Source: Bradyrhizobium sp. cir1 (lineage in GTDB: Bacteria; Pseudomonadota; Alphaproteobacteria; Rhizobiales; Xanthobacteraceae). Taken from it: a stretch of 64,000 nucleotides of DNA. Position numbers and translations under genes: made by a program. The notes under the pieces are model-generated. The model ran no database searches. It was not told where the DNA came from and saw nothing but the letters and a program-made list of their open reading frames with translations. Positions within the stretch are counted from its first letter, which is position 1. Each line of letters begins with the position of its first letter. This document shows, piece by piece, positions 47,288-57,023 of the stretch. The DNA lies in the NCBI RefSeq assembly GCF_014198245.1, contig NZ_JACIHE010000017.1, positions 1 through 64,000 of the forward strand, in the 5' to 3' direction.

Positions 47288-48364
47288 ATGCCTGAGACAG
47301 CGCACGATCGCGATCTCGCTTTGGACTTCACCAAAGGAGTGCTCATTATTCTAGTGATCGTCGGCCACCTGATCCAATATATCCTCTACCGAAATGAAGG
47401 GTTTTGGGATTCGGCAAGTTTCAAATGGATCTACATGTTCCACATGCCTCTCTTCATGGCGATAAGCGGTTATCTTTCCTGCCGAGCCCTAACGGGAAAG
47501 CCCTTCACGAAAGCCGTCTGCGATCGTGCGATGCAGCTCCTGTTGCCTATGCTGTTTTGGTGCTCTCTCCTGGAGACATTAAAGTTGACCGTGTTTCCCC
47601 GACCGGCGGGCGGAGCAGACAACGTTTTGCAGTTCCTGAATGATTTCGCCGGCGCATACTGGTTCGTCTGGGCCGCGTTCATTTGCTTTCTTCTCGCCAA
47701 AACTATTTCGATCTTCAATCATTCCTCGTCCTGGGTCTTCTTGGTATCGGTCATTCTGGTCGTCCTCGCACCTCTGACGTTTTCCATATTCCCTCTCATA
47801 AAGTATACGTACCCGTTTTTCTGCTTGGGATTCGCATTTGCGCAGTCGAGAGAGCGGTGGACGAGCATAGTGCGCTCTCAGGGGCCGTTCTTGATTATGT
47901 CTGCCTCAATGGTGGCGATGATGTGCTTTCTGGTCTGGCGCAACGACACTTATGTCTACAACAATCTCGCTTTGGTCCAGGATTTGCAGTCCGCAAAGAA
48001 TGTGCTTCTGATGTTTCTTGGCTCCGCAGCTGCCTCAGCGGTGATGATTGCGGTCCTACTTCGATCATGGAATATTGGCCGATCAAATCGGGTGGTCCGC
48101 TTTATCGCCGCGAAACTGGGACAGAGCACGCTGGTGCTGTACTTGATCCAGGGTACGGTATTCCGTCTAATGGATTCGATACAGTATGGAGAATTGTGGA
48201 GCCCCACAACGAGGGGGGCCGCGGCTGCATTTCTCGGGACAATGATTGTTGCCGTCGCGCTTGCGGTTCGCTGGATCGTGCGCGACATTCCTTATCTGTC
48301 TCAGCTCATGCTCGGAGTGCCACCCCGCTCCTTCGTTTGTCGAACCAGCCCTGCCGATAAGTAG
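47288..48364 (+). CDS. Acyltransferase 3 family membrane protein, NolL/fucose O-acetylase-like
   Basis: The 358-residue integral membrane protein has about ten hydrophobic helices. It begins with LDFTKGVLIILVIVGHLIQY, the characteristic motif (acidic residue, KG, then GH in helix 1) of the COG3594 acetyltransferases. These move acetyl groups from acetyl-CoA onto sugars. In rhizobia such proteins (NolL, NodX) O-acetylate Nod-factor sugars, which affects host range. Start is the ATG at 47288 behind CAGGAAAGGTC. A longer frame to 47240 lacks a ribosome binding site. No nod genes are adjacent and no convincing nod box was found, so the substrate is an inference; exopolysaccharide or O-antigen is possible. 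Confidence 0.82.
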   Translation: MPETAHDRDLALDFTKGVLIILVIVGHLIQYILYRNEGFWDSASFKWIYMFHMPLFMAISGYLSCRALTGKPFTKAVCDRAMQLLLPMLFWCSLLETLKLTVFPRPAGGADNVLQFLNDFAGAYWFVWAAFICFLLAKTISIFNHSSSWVFLVSVILVVLAPLTFSIFPLIKYTYPFFCLGFAFAQSRERWTSIVRSQGPFLIMSASMVAMMCFLVWRNDTYVYNNLALVQDLQSAKNVLLMFLGSAAASAVMIAVLLRSWNIGRSNRVVRFIAAKLGQSTLVLYLIQGTVFRLMDSIQYGELWSPTTRGAAAAFLGTMIVAVALAVRWIVRDIPYLSQLMLGVPPRSFVCRTSPADK

Positions 48365-48474
48365 CTGTAACCGAAGTCTGGTCAGAAGGCTCTCGCAGAC
48401 CATCGTAGATTTGACCTGCGACTGAGTATTTGCTCCGGAAGGAGTTAGAGGACGGCCCGAAGAAGGACGGACAA

Positions 48475-48560
48475 ATGAAGCGCGCCAGGTTCACGGAAGA
48501 GCAGATTATCGCGTATTGAAGGAGCATGAGGCTGGGGCGAAGTCAGCCGACCTGCTCGCA
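48475..48560 (+). mobile_element. IS3-family orfA remnant
   Basis: MKRARFTEEQIIAY followed by a stop is the standard N-terminus of IS3-group (IS407-like) OrfA. The rest continues out of frame for a few codons and disappears. Confidence 0.65.
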
Positions 48561-49213
48561 AGCAAGGTGTCATCTTGATGTGCTTGTGCCGATCTTCTGC
48601 GGCCAAACCTCACTTTATCGCGCTCCTTCATGAAGTGAAGGCCAGCCGCCAATCCTGGTAGGCATCCCACGAGCGCTCTTGGCGCTACAATTCGCAGCCC
48701 GTGGAGCTTTGACGACACTCCTGGGAAGGCGAGGTGGTAGCTTTGTTATGGCAAGGCAGCCCCCCAAGTTAGTGGCGCGTGGTAGGGACAGCGCTTTTCG
48801 GGGCCGACAGAGCGCCGAATCACGTTGCCGCTAACTTCCGCTTTGGTCGAAGTGGACGGTGATCATAAACGGGACAAGCGTTCGCCCGCCGAGCTGAGGC
48901 ACCTGGGGCGGATATTACGCGCTGACCAGATGACACCTGGGGCCATCATCAAATGCCGACGCAATCGCCTTTTGCGGTTGCCCGACGATGCGTTCGGGGG
49001 GGCATCCCGCGCATTCAGCCTTCACGCTCGCAAGGCGCTGACTGGTATCTGGGAGGGTCGTCCGGCCTACCTATCGGGCAGACCCCCTTGAGAAGTGGGG
49101 CTCAAGGTGCGGACCGGCGATCATCAGCGACACTCGACGAGCAGCGAAAGGACATTGTCGGGTTGGATGCCGTCCACTGTCGTCTTGATGTACTTGTGCC
49201 CGTCGCGAGTGGC
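48561..49213. other. No supported gene
   Basis: Transposon debris. A 22-base sequence (near 48569, GTCATCTTGATGTGCTTGTG) recurs at 49180 with two mismatches, at the end of the DUF3892 gene, perhaps from a duplication. No intact gene. Confidence 0.35.
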
Positions 49214-49411
49214 TCACACCACATCAACCGTGCGGCCGTATTCTTCGACATAGAACTCCCATTCGCCGCTCTCGATGTCTTTGATTGCCTGATCGATGGA
49301 TCGCTTCCGCTGCGTTCCGTCGGGGTTTAGTCCGCCGACGTGTGTGATCCTTTCGTGAGGGTTCTTTCGGTCCTTCTTGTTGGTGCAACGAATGCGTGCG
49401 CGTTTGGCCAT
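49214..49411 (-). CDS. DUF3892 domain protein (65 aa)
   Basis: A small protein starting MAKRARIRCTNKKDRKNPHE, followed by RITHVGGLNPDGTQRKRSID, QAIKDIESGEWEFYVEEYGR and TVDVV. The order (I-x-x-V-G-G, then a helix with the WEFYV strand) is that of DUF3892, a short domain found in many bacteria, function unknown. Start is the ATG at 49411 behind TAGGAGAG, rejecting an upstream frame to 49477. It stands alone among transposon debris and looks intact. Confidence 0.8.
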   Translation of the reverse strand: MAKRARIRCTNKKDRKNPHERITHVGGLNPDGTQRKRSIDQAIKDIESGEWEFYVEEYGRTVDVV

Positions 49412-49737
49412 TCGAGTCTCTCCTAGATCGGCAACCAGCTTAGACGAAGGTAGTCGATCAAGGCTGCCATCAATCATGGTAGGCTCGCTGGAGTCCTACG
49501 CGATACAAATTGGCGGTACCCCGAGAACCTCGCACCACCCGCGGCTGCGCGGGCGATCGCGATGTGCCCTTTGCACGAAAGCGGACGGGGCGGGTTGATC
49601 ATCCGGCTTTCCGAAAGCTCCTCTGCTTATTCATCATCAAGCATGCGCCGAAGCTCACTTGGAGGGAATTGCTCCAGATCCAAAGCAAAGTCTTCTGGAT
49701 CAATAGACGCTGGAGCGGCAAGGTGATTATCCTGTCG

Positions 49738-50545
49738 TCAGTGAAGCTCGTCATGTAAGTCCTTTGCCAGTTGCTGGAGCTCCTCGGAAGGCACGGAGAC
49801 TGGGACGTGTTGATTATCGACAAGATCCAGTACTCGCCGAAGCTCCCCCTGAAGAAGCTGCTCTGAATCGAATGCGACTTGCTCCTGGATAAGAGACGGC
49901 GAGGCGAATTGATTATCGTTCCTTTCCTGTAGCTGCTCTGCGGACTCATCATCAAGCAGTTGCCAAAGCTCCTCTGGAGGGGGCCGCTCTGGATCGAAAG
50001 TAAATTCTTCTGAATCAATGGCAACAGGAGGAGCGAAGTGATCATCCCGTAGTCCGTGAAGCGCGTCGTGCAAGTCCTTTTCCAGTTGCCGCAGCTCCTC
50101 TGGAGGGACGGAGACTGGCGAGTCGCTGGGTTGATCATCGAGATGATCCAGTACTCGTCGAAGATCTGCCTGAGGGAGCTGCTCCGAATCGGATGCGACT
50201 TGCTCTTGGACGAAAGCCGAGGTGGCGGGTTGATCATCTCGCCCCTCGGTAACCTCCTGTGCGTCTTCATCCTCGAGCAGTCGCCGAAACTCCGCTGGAG
50301 AGAACTGGTCTGGATCGAAAGTAAAGTCTTCCGGATCAATGAAGAACGAAGGAGCTGCATGATCCTCCAATCGTCCCTGAAGTTCGTCGTGCAAGTTTGT
50401 TTCCAGTCGTTGAAGCTCCTCCTCTGAACGGACGGGAACTGGCAAAGGGATGGCTTCGTCATCAAGATGATCCAGTCCGCGCCGAAGCTGCTCCTGAGGA
50501 AGCTGCTCTGGATCGACCGCGACCTGTCCTTGGAGGAGAGCCGAC
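49738..50545 (-). repeat. Tandem coding repeats of 321-324 bp
   Basis: Two full units and a partial third, each encoding 107-108 residues with two related halves. Wording such as DLHDELH and LRRVLD recurs at fixed spacing. Confidence 0.8.
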
Positions 50546-51753
50546 GCCAATGGGACGGGTAGATTTTCCTGCACCTCCTCATGCTCCTCTTGCCGCTTAG
50601 CTTCCTGCAACGCGCCGTGCTGCGCAGCGGCGCCGTCGATGCGTATCGGGTCCGTCAGTGACGCGGTTTCGGGATTGATTGGAGGCACGTTGGGAGGATT
50701 GAGCTTGGCGCGAGTGCGCCCCGGACGCACGATGGGCACGACTACGCCCGTCGACCGAAAGGTCCGCAGATGCTCTAATGCCTTAACGAGTCTGTTGCTA
50801 TTAGAGGAACCGCTGAACTCGCGCACGTCACTGCCATCGCTCAGCGATTTGCCGTCTAGCCGAGCAACAATGCTTGGCTTGTTGTTTGCGAAGAGCCAAC
50901 GGCTATAGCCAATAAGAGAACCTGCATGCTGCTTCGCCGTAACGGCGGCCGTCCCGCCCTCAATAAGCGCCTCCTCAAGCCTGAAGATATCGGCAGCATC
51001 CTCGGGATAAAGAGGCCGCCTGTCCCACTGCCCCCGGATTATGACGCCCGTTGAGGCGACCGGCATTGCTCCGCCACTTCCTCCTGAAGCGGCGCTTGCG
51101 CTCGGTTTCCGATATACCAGAACTTCTTCCAGATCGTTCAGCGTCCTCTGTCTTTTCGCTGCTCTCGATTGAGCTGCGTCTTGTTCATGATTGATGGGGG
51201 CCTCCTCGCTTGCCAGAAGATTGCTCCGGGCACGTGCATCCATCGCTTCGTCCGGGGATTGCTGGCCATCGCTAGATGCGTCTTTCGCTGAGGGGAGCGC
51301 GCGCGGTCGCCCGCGACAAACCAAATGACCGGAATCATGATACGCACGAAGGACGCTTACGCCTGTCTTCATGAGGGCGTCTTTCGGAAAGTAAGTATCT
51401 AAGTGATTAACCAGGGACTGGTGGTCCTTTAGATCAGTCGTTTGGCCACGGGCGCGAAGATCATTCGCCAGTCGGCGAAGTGCCTGAGTATAAAGCTTGA
51501 CCGTATTCGGTTGTGGGTTCTTCTGATCCACATATTGAGCAATTGCCTTATCGATAAGGTCCCGGTCTTCTGTAGATAGATGGGGATAGGAGCCTCCACC
51601 TCCGACGGGAGCGGGTTCGGCCTGCCTCGCCTCAGCCAAGTGCTGCTCAAAGCCATCTTGTCCGGCCTGGCTCGTCTGCTGCTCTTGCGAGACGGCGTGC
51701 TGCACTTGCGACCAAGCTGGCACGTTAAACGGGTCAAAATCTTGCGGGTCCAC
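49738..51753 (-). CDS. Candidate type III effector with 108-aa tandem repeats
   Basis: A 671-residue protein starting MDPQDFDPFNVPAWSQVQHA, 43 bases behind a tts box on the minus strand, with no signal peptide. Two helical regions (about residues 65-150 and 240-330) resemble integrase core-binding domains (PNTVKLYTQALRRLANDLRA), as in the effector at 44342. From about residue 405 follow 2.4 tandem repeats of 107-108 residues, each made of two halves sharing a pattern like DPEQLPxxxLRRxLDxLD. The frame ends at a TGA where the repeat has Gly; the same frame continues 36 codons further (NHLAAPASIDPEDFALDLEQ) to a TAA at 49627-49629. The protein thus seems to have lost its last half-repeat by a GGA-to-TGA change. 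Function unknown. Confidence 0.75.
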   Translation of the reverse strand: MDPQDFDPFNVPAWSQVQHAVSQEQQTSQAGQDGFEQHLAEARQAEPAPVGGGGSYPHLSTEDRDLIDKAIAQYVDQKNPQPNTVKLYTQALRRLANDLRARGQTTDLKDHQSLVNHLDTYFPKDALMKTGVSVLRAYHDSGHLVCRGRPRALPSAKDASSDGQQSPDEAMDARARSNLLASEEAPINHEQDAAQSRAAKRQRTLNDLEEVLVYRKPSASAASGGSGGAMPVASTGVIIRGQWDRRPLYPEDAADIFRLEEALIEGGTAAVTAKQHAGSLIGYSRWLFANNKPSIVARLDGKSLSDGSDVREFSGSSNSNRLVKALEHLRTFRSTGVVVPIVRPGRTRAKLNPPNVPPINPETASLTDPIRIDGAAAQHGALQEAKRQEEHEEVQENLPVPLASALLQGQVAVDPEQLPQEQLRRGLDHLDDEAIPLPVPVRSEEELQRLETNLHDELQGRLEDHAAPSFFIDPEDFTFDPDQFSPAEFRRLLEDEDAQEVTEGRDDQPATSAFVQEQVASDSEQLPQADLRRVLDHLDDQPSDSPVSVPPEELRQLEKDLHDALHGLRDDHFAPPVAIDSEEFTFDPERPPPEELWQLLDDESAEQLQERNDNQFASPSLIQEQVAFDSEQLLQGELRRVLDLVDNQHVPVSVPSEELQQLAKDLHDELH

Positions 51754-51796
51754 GCTAACCTCACCTCCAGGATCACCTGAACAGGTCTGCCTAGTC

Positions 51797-51819
51797 GGGC
51801 AAGCTTTCGAGAACCTGAC
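51797..51819 (-). promoter_or_regulatory. tts box of the repeat effector at 49738-51753
   Basis: On the minus strand it reads GTCAGGTTCTCGAAAGCTTG, a strong TtsI-box match, 43 bases from the ATG at 51753. Confidence 0.85.
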
Positions 51820-52072
51820 CTGGCCATGGTTCCGCGCGGAGAGTTATTCGGGGTGCCCAACCTCGGAAATGACCGCGCTCGGGACCAGGCTCTCTTGAAC
51901 AATCCGCCTCACCCTCCCTGGGATCCAACGACATCTTTTGTCCATAAGCTCTTACAGCTGGCGCACCCTTGGATCCCAACGGGCTCGTCTGGCGCCGGTC
52001 CCTCCAACAAGATCGCGAAGCTCAAGTCCCATGCGGCTCGAGAAAGTGGAACCAAAATGGCACTTGCGATGA

Positions 52073-53677
52073 TCAGAAGAATATCAACGTAGATACCAAC
52101 AGATTGAGTGCGTGTTCAGTTTGGGGCGTGTGCGTGATGCTTGTGGGGTTATGAATGTATGATAATCCCACGCCTGCATATATTCCCGGAGCAAGATGCG
52201 CGGTATATGTTCCGGTGATTGCCGTGGTATCACGATGCGCAAGCTGGCCTTTAGCCAGGGCAGCATCCACCGCAAATTTGCTCCAGACCGTGTTGGTAGC
52301 AACAAGTGCAATCAGATCACTGGGCCGGCTATCAAAGGGCCCTTTCGCATACAGACGAAGCTCGTAATATTGGCTGATCCTGTTGAGGACAGGCGGAGCT
52401 CCCATGATGGAGAAGCCGCCATAGATGCCGCGAGACGGCGATCCAAGGGCGTCGCTCTGCCAGAGCTGCCTGTCCGCAGCGATGTAGTGAAAATTATTCC
52501 CACTCTCCCTTTGTTGCTTGGGGGCCGCCAAATTCGTGTAGCGGCTACTGTTGAAACCAACGCCCGCTCGCAGCCACGTGTCGGCTACGCCGGGAGCAGC
52601 CTTGCTCTTGTAGCCGGCTTCGTCAACGAGAAGGATGCCCGCATTGGCCGTGCTCCAGTTCAAGCCGGTAGGATTCTCGGTTATGTGGGCATAGGCACCA
52701 TCTGGACTGATTGAGCGCTGGACCGAGACCTTGTTGTACAAGCGATCGTCAAAATTGTACTTCAAGTTGACCGCCGGCGTCGGCGCAGCATTGGTGCTCA
52801 TCCCTGCCTGGAATAAGGCAGACATGTTCGATCCTGTAATCCCTCCGAACAATGTGCCGGTGAACTCATTTTGGTTTCTGAGGTAGCCAAGTTTGAGTTC
52901 TAGCGTCCTGTCGAAGAAAGTCTGGTAGTAGGCGAGCGTATTGATTCCCGCTCGATCTGGTCCCGGGCGATCCCACGTCCAGTATTGGTGCTCGGCTCCT
53001 ACGACAATCTGTCCGTCGGCAATGCCAAACCGGCTGAGATCGTAGGTAACGATCATGAAGTTTGCCGACGCGAAGGTCGGATTCTGGCCCATATAGAGCT
53101 GGTTTGCGATAGTGCTTCTGGCCGCATTCGGCAGCTGGTTGTCTACAAAGTTGTTGTGTATCCAGCCGATGTAGCCGATGCCGACATCTGCCAGCGCCGA
53201 TCTAACGCCGTACATGTCCTGATCAATCGTGTCCGCAGGGCCAGGTATGTTGAGCCACCCCCCTTTTTCACGCAGACTGTCGTACCTTGCGAAGGGATCG
53301 ATCGTCTTTTGCGGTCTCGTCTGAGCAGCGTTGTCCGCATTGCCGCGCTTCTCGAAAGGCACTCCGGGACCTGCTGCTGGCGCCGGGGCACGGGGGCGGA
53401 CTGCCTGACGGATCAGGTCGATCGGGAGCTTTGCGGCCTGATCGGAAGTCTTTTCTCTTTTGCTGGCCTGATCCCCAGGGTTACCAGGATCAAGTCCGCT
53501 CGCGGTTTGCGCCAGTACGGAATTGCCGAACAGACAAGCCGCTAGCGAAAATGCGATGACAAGCCCAGATTGCTTTCCCCTTGGTCTGAAAATGAAAGAA
53601 AGTGCTGCCGCAGCCGAGTATGTCCGAGGCGATGTCGTCGCAAGAATGCAATCACGCATGGCGTACTTCGGGTCCAT
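52073..53677 (-). CDS. oprB: OprB-family carbohydrate porin
   Basis: An outer-membrane beta-barrel porin for sugar uptake. I set the start at the ATG at 53677 (534 residues); an in-frame ATG at 53659 is equally possible. The frame is open to 54178, but the extra 167 residues are arginine/serine-rich and unlike the family. A signal peptide lies at about residues 30-56 (SGLVIAFSLAACLFGNSVLA). The mature protein has a polar linker, then the OprB barrel, with LREKGGWLNIPGPADTIDQD, YLRNQNEFTGTLFGGITGS and alternating beta-strand patterns up to the terminal LNLLVSTLIFF ending in Phe, the outer-membrane insertion signal. The long stretch before the signal peptide is unusual, and the true start may lie nearer. 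Confidence 0.85.
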   Translation of the reverse strand: MDPKYAMRDCILATTSPRTYSAAAALSFIFRPRGKQSGLVIAFSLAACLFGNSVLAQTASGLDPGNPGDQASKREKTSDQAAKLPIDLIRQAVRPRAPAPAAGPGVPFEKRGNADNAAQTRPQKTIDPFARYDSLREKGGWLNIPGPADTIDQDMYGVRSALADVGIGYIGWIHNNFVDNQLPNAARSTIANQLYMGQNPTFASANFMIVTYDLSRFGIADGQIVVGAEHQYWTWDRPGPDRAGINTLAYYQTFFDRTLELKLGYLRNQNEFTGTLFGGITGSNMSALFQAGMSTNAAPTPAVNLKYNFDDRLYNKVSVQRSISPDGAYAHITENPTGLNWSTANAGILLVDEAGYKSKAAPGVADTWLRAGVGFNSSRYTNLAAPKQQRESGNNFHYIAADRQLWQSDALGSPSRGIYGGFSIMGAPPVLNRISQYYELRLYAKGPFDSRPSDLIALVATNTVWSKFAVDAALAKGQLAHRDTTAITGTYTAHLAPGIYAGVGLSYIHNPTSITHTPQTEHALNLLVSTLIFF

Positions 53678-54707
53678 GTCTGCCGGCCATGAATAGATTG
53701 AACTGCGGCCTGCGCCGACAGTGAGCTCCCGGCGTTTTCGCGTCCGAGGGCGAGGGGGACGAGCCGGAACTCGATCTATCCGAAGCGAACCACTCAGGCT
53801 TCCTGAACCTGTCAGCTCGCGGCGCGATGATGATCTGGTCCGAAACTTTGCTTGTGCACGACGCGGGTGCCCGAGAGCCAGCAGAGAGCGCCGGCTCGGC
53901 AAATGCTCACGACGAGCGCGCGGGGTGCTGTCCTGGCCGCCAAAACATCCACCTTGCTCACTGTGAGTCAGGCGGGTCTGGATATCGTTGTCAGCGAAAC
54001 AGGAGACAATCGCCAAGCCTGAAGGCCGAAGAGCCTTTGAATGTGCGCGCGCGGCAACCACACCACAACATCCAACGTGATGGCGCAGCAGACCGAAGGG
54101 ATCAGCCGTCGAGCAGCTTTGGCGGGTATCGGCGAGCAGTTGCTGGCTGCCGTCAGCGCCGCAAAACCTGTCTTGCATCCGAATCCTTGACGTGCGCGGC
54201 TTTCTTTGGTCACGCTTGCCACGTGCCCGCCACCTAGAACAATCTGCCGGAATTGGTAGTTGACCAGCTGCAGTTTTTGCCGGTCCAATCGGCCATTGCC
54301 GCTCGGCCGATCAGCCGTGGCGCTTACGTGGCGCGTCCCGGAGGAAGTTGCTGGTCTCGCCAAGCCGTGAGGGGGCTCCATCGAACACACTGCAGGAATG
54401 AGTGAACGGTTTGCATTCGTGCCGTGGGAAAGAAAATCTCCAGGGTTCTTCTGAATGGTGAAAAAATGCTGCGCCATCGCCGGCGAAGATGAGCAGTTTG
54501 CTTGCTGGTGACGCTATCATGGAGAACGCGCGCAAATTGTCGCGTTGCGTTGCTCAAGAAGTAGCGTTTCATAGGAGCAGGGCAGCCGATCGGGAAGCTC
54601 GGCAAGATTGATTATTGTCGACGCTGGCAGCTCCTGGAGCGCGTGAGCATCGCAGCCTATCGCGTCGACAAAACAAGCCTGCTGGAATGGGACTTGGGCG
54701 AGGAACA
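53678..54707. other. No supported gene; short Tat-like frame
   Basis: A 36-codon frame at 54080-54190 (+), MAQQTEGISRRAALAGIGEQ, looks like a twin-arginine export signal, but nothing follows it. Otherwise only overlapping unrecognised frames, including the artificial N-terminal extension of the porin. Confidence 0.3.
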
Positions 54708-55226
54708 ATGGACTTGATTGATCAAGCGGCCGCTTCAGACTTGCGGCCGCTCTTGCGCGGTCCGTCAAGACGGATTCTCCCGGTTTTGGTGCTCCCGCTT
54801 GTCCTCGTCAGCTCGTGTGCTGCTGGCGTCTGGCTTTGGGCTAACCTTGAAGCGTTTGTCGAGAAGCCGGAAGCCCGGGACGTCGCTTCAACGATGAGCC
54901 TGTCACTGGAAGACAGGGCAGCCTTGTTTGAGATAAACTGGGCACAGCAGAAAACTGGCGATGAGATCGCAGTACTCAACAGCCGGATCAATGCCCAGCG
55001 GGATCACCTCAAAGAGATCCTGGATCAGATCACCATGCTGACTTCGCGGATCGATTCGCTGCAGAGTTTAACACCTGACCCTTCTGCTGCGTCCGAGCCT
55101 CCTTTGTCGTCAGCCCGGGCTGCTTCGAGCGTCGCCAGGAAACGCTTCGGGCGGTCCAAACCACAGGGACCTGTTTCCGTCGGAGGCGCGCCAGTGATCG
55201 CCGGACCGAAGACAGCCGAGCCTTGA
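54708..55226 (+). CDS. Single-pass membrane protein with coiled coil, hypothetical (172 aa)
   Basis: From the ATG at 54708 (MDLIDQAAASDLRPLLRGPS, behind a GAGGAAC ribosome binding site) the protein has one transmembrane helix at about residues 22-46 (ILPVLVLPLVLVSSCAAGVW). It then has a periplasmic helix with heptad pattern (EINWAQQKTGDEIAVLNSRI and INAQRDHLKEILDQITMLTS) and an Ala/Ser/Pro-rich tail. The topology resembles an envelope-spanning or scaffold protein. I do not know the family. An upstream ATG at 54615 is in frame but the 31 extra residues look non-coding. Confidence 0.6.
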   Translation: MDLIDQAAASDLRPLLRGPSRRILPVLVLPLVLVSSCAAGVWLWANLEAFVEKPEARDVASTMSLSLEDRAALFEINWAQQKTGDEIAVLNSRINAQRDHLKEILDQITMLTSRIDSLQSLTPDPSAASEPPLSSARAASSVARKRFGRSKPQGPVSVGGAPVIAGPKTAEP

Positions 55227-55627
55227 GGTCTGAGACGCTGCAGGCGTGGTCAACTGTGCTCGATGAGGTGGACCGTAGCTTCGCAAAGCTGCCTCCGGCC
55301 GTAAAATACACGACGCTTGTGCGGGCGCCGTCGTCTCCAGCGGCATGTCGCTGAGGCCGTCACTATCATCGAGCGCACTCCAGGACAGGTGGCGCAGAGC
55401 ACTTTCCGCATGATCGAGCCGTGGCCCTGAACGGCGGAATCCGCTGCGCCTTTCCTTTAAATCAGCTCTCTTCTATTCAGCCCCCGCCAGTTTTGAGATC
55501 ATATCTGAAAGGTCGTGTCATCACACCGCCGCTGCATCTTCGAAATCTGGCCTGTCTGCCCGAGGCGCTTCTTCGGATCGCTTCCTCGCGAAGAGCTTAG
55601 AGGTTGGGATCTGCTCACATGCGTGGC
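55227..55627. other. No supported gene
   Basis: The first 100 bases in the frame just after the stop read coding-like (SETLQAWSTVLDEVDRSFAK), perhaps a lost extension or separate fragment. No other signal. Confidence 0.3.
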
Positions 55628-56965
55628 TTAGTTAATAGGGATGCGGTCGAGATAAGTGTCGAACGCGGCAGCAACAGCGCGAATGACAAACCGGTGCTCC
55701 TGCTTGACCCGAATGAATCCGTGTTCAATCTCCACTATCCCGTCTTCTGCAAGCATTCCCAGGCGGTCGGCCGAATCGAGAAGAGGCATCGGATCAAATC
55801 CGTGAGCAGCACAGATTGCTGGTACGTCGGCCTCAAAATCGCACATCAGACGCTCGATGATTGCGGCGCGGAGGCGATCTTCGGCGGCGAGACAGTAGCC
55901 TTTTGAGGTTGCCAGACGGCCAGCCTGAATGTGTTGGTGATAGGAAGCGGTTGCCATCTCGTTCTGGACGTAACCGTCATGCAGACGGCCGATGGCTGAC
56001 GGACCTAAGCCGATCACGGCTTTGCAGGTATCAGCCGAATAACCCAGGGAGTTGCGGCGCAGCCGACCAGCTTTCTGCGCCTGCGCGAGCTCGTCATTGG
56101 GCAGGGCGAAATGGTCGAGCCCGATCTGGCAGTAGCCGGCCGAGACCAGCGTATCTGCAATAGCCGCGGCTTGCTCAGCGCGGGCGACATTATCTGGCAG
56201 CGCCGTCTCGTCGATCTGGCGCTGACGTTTCATATAGGAGGGGACGTGAGCATAGCCGAAAACCGCAAGCCGGTCTGGCCGCATGGCCAGAGCCGTCCGC
56301 GCGGAGTCCACGCAGGACCGCACCGTCTGATGCGGCAGTCCGAAGAGAAGGTCGAAATTGATGCGGCTTATGCCATGCTGGCGTAGACTTTCGACGACCG
56401 AAGCTGTGAGCTCCTCGCTCTGCACGCGGTTGACCGACCTTTGAACCACCGGATCGAAGCTTTGCACGCCGATGCTCGCGCGGCTGATCCCGGCCTCTTG
56501 TAACGTTTCGACCATCTCGGCCGTGACTCCGCGCGGATCGATTTCTATCGCGATGGTAGCTGATTTGCTGAATGCAAAGCAGTGGCGCAGGAGTTCCATC
56601 AAAGTGAGAAAATCGCGCGGTGCAATGGTGGTCGGCGTCCCGCCGCCGAAATGCACGTCGCTCACCGGCAGAGCGCACGGCACTTGCTCTGCGACCAAGC
56701 CTATCTCGTCCCGCACTGCCGCCAAGTATTTGCGGACCGGTCGCTCGCCGCGAGTGAGGCTTGTAGGGAAGCCGCAATACCAACATATAGAGCGACAGAA
56801 CGGAACGTGGATGTAGAGCGATACGGGCTCCTGGGGCGGCAGCCGCCTCAGCCATGTCTCACAAGTCTTGGCACTGACCATCGCGGAGAAATCCGGTACG
56901 GTTGGATAGATGGTGTACCAAGGTAGGTGAGCATCGCAATACTTGTTAAGGAGGGAGGTCTGCAA
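55628..56965 (-). CDS. hemN: Oxygen-independent coproporphyrinogen III oxidase HemN
   Basis: A radical-SAM enzyme that decarboxylates coproporphyrinogen III without oxygen, needed for haem synthesis under micro-oxic conditions such as nodules. The 445-residue protein has the iron-sulfur motif CRSICWYCGF (CxxxCxxC), the SAM-binding VHFGGGTPTTIAP, IEIDPRGVT, ASIGVQSFDPVVQRSVNRVQ and the C-terminal HemN domain. Start is a TTG preceded by GGGAAAG, chosen because a TAA lies two codons upstream and the N-terminus then fits the family (LLNKYCDAHLPWYTIYPT). A FixK-type box lies 58 bases upstream, suggesting control by FixK2 under low oxygen. Confidence 0.93.
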   Translation of the reverse strand: MQTSLLNKYCDAHLPWYTIYPTVPDFSAMVSAKTCETWLRRLPPQEPVSLYIHVPFCRSICWYCGFPTSLTRGERPVRKYLAAVRDEIGLVAEQVPCALPVSDVHFGGGTPTTIAPRDFLTLMELLRHCFAFSKSATIAIEIDPRGVTAEMVETLQEAGISRASIGVQSFDPVVQRSVNRVQSEELTASVVESLRQHGISRINFDLLFGLPHQTVRSCVDSARTALAMRPDRLAVFGYAHVPSYMKRQRQIDETALPDNVARAEQAAAIADTLVSAGYCQIGLDHFALPNDELAQAQKAGRLRRNSLGYSADTCKAVIGLGPSAIGRLHDGYVQNEMATASYHQHIQAGRLATSKGYCLAAEDRLRAAIIERLMCDFEADVPAICAAHGFDPMPLLDSADRLGMLAEDGIVEIEHGFIRVKQEHRFVIRAVAAAFDTYLDRIPIN

Positions 56966-57023
56966 GGCTTAACTTTCCCATACTCAAACAGCATGAAGCT
57001 GACCGATGCCCTCTCTTGTGTCT

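Noticed and set aside
53678..54178. 167-residue N-terminal extension of the OprB porin
   Set aside because: Composition unlike the family, and the signal peptide lies downstream; treated as untranslated.
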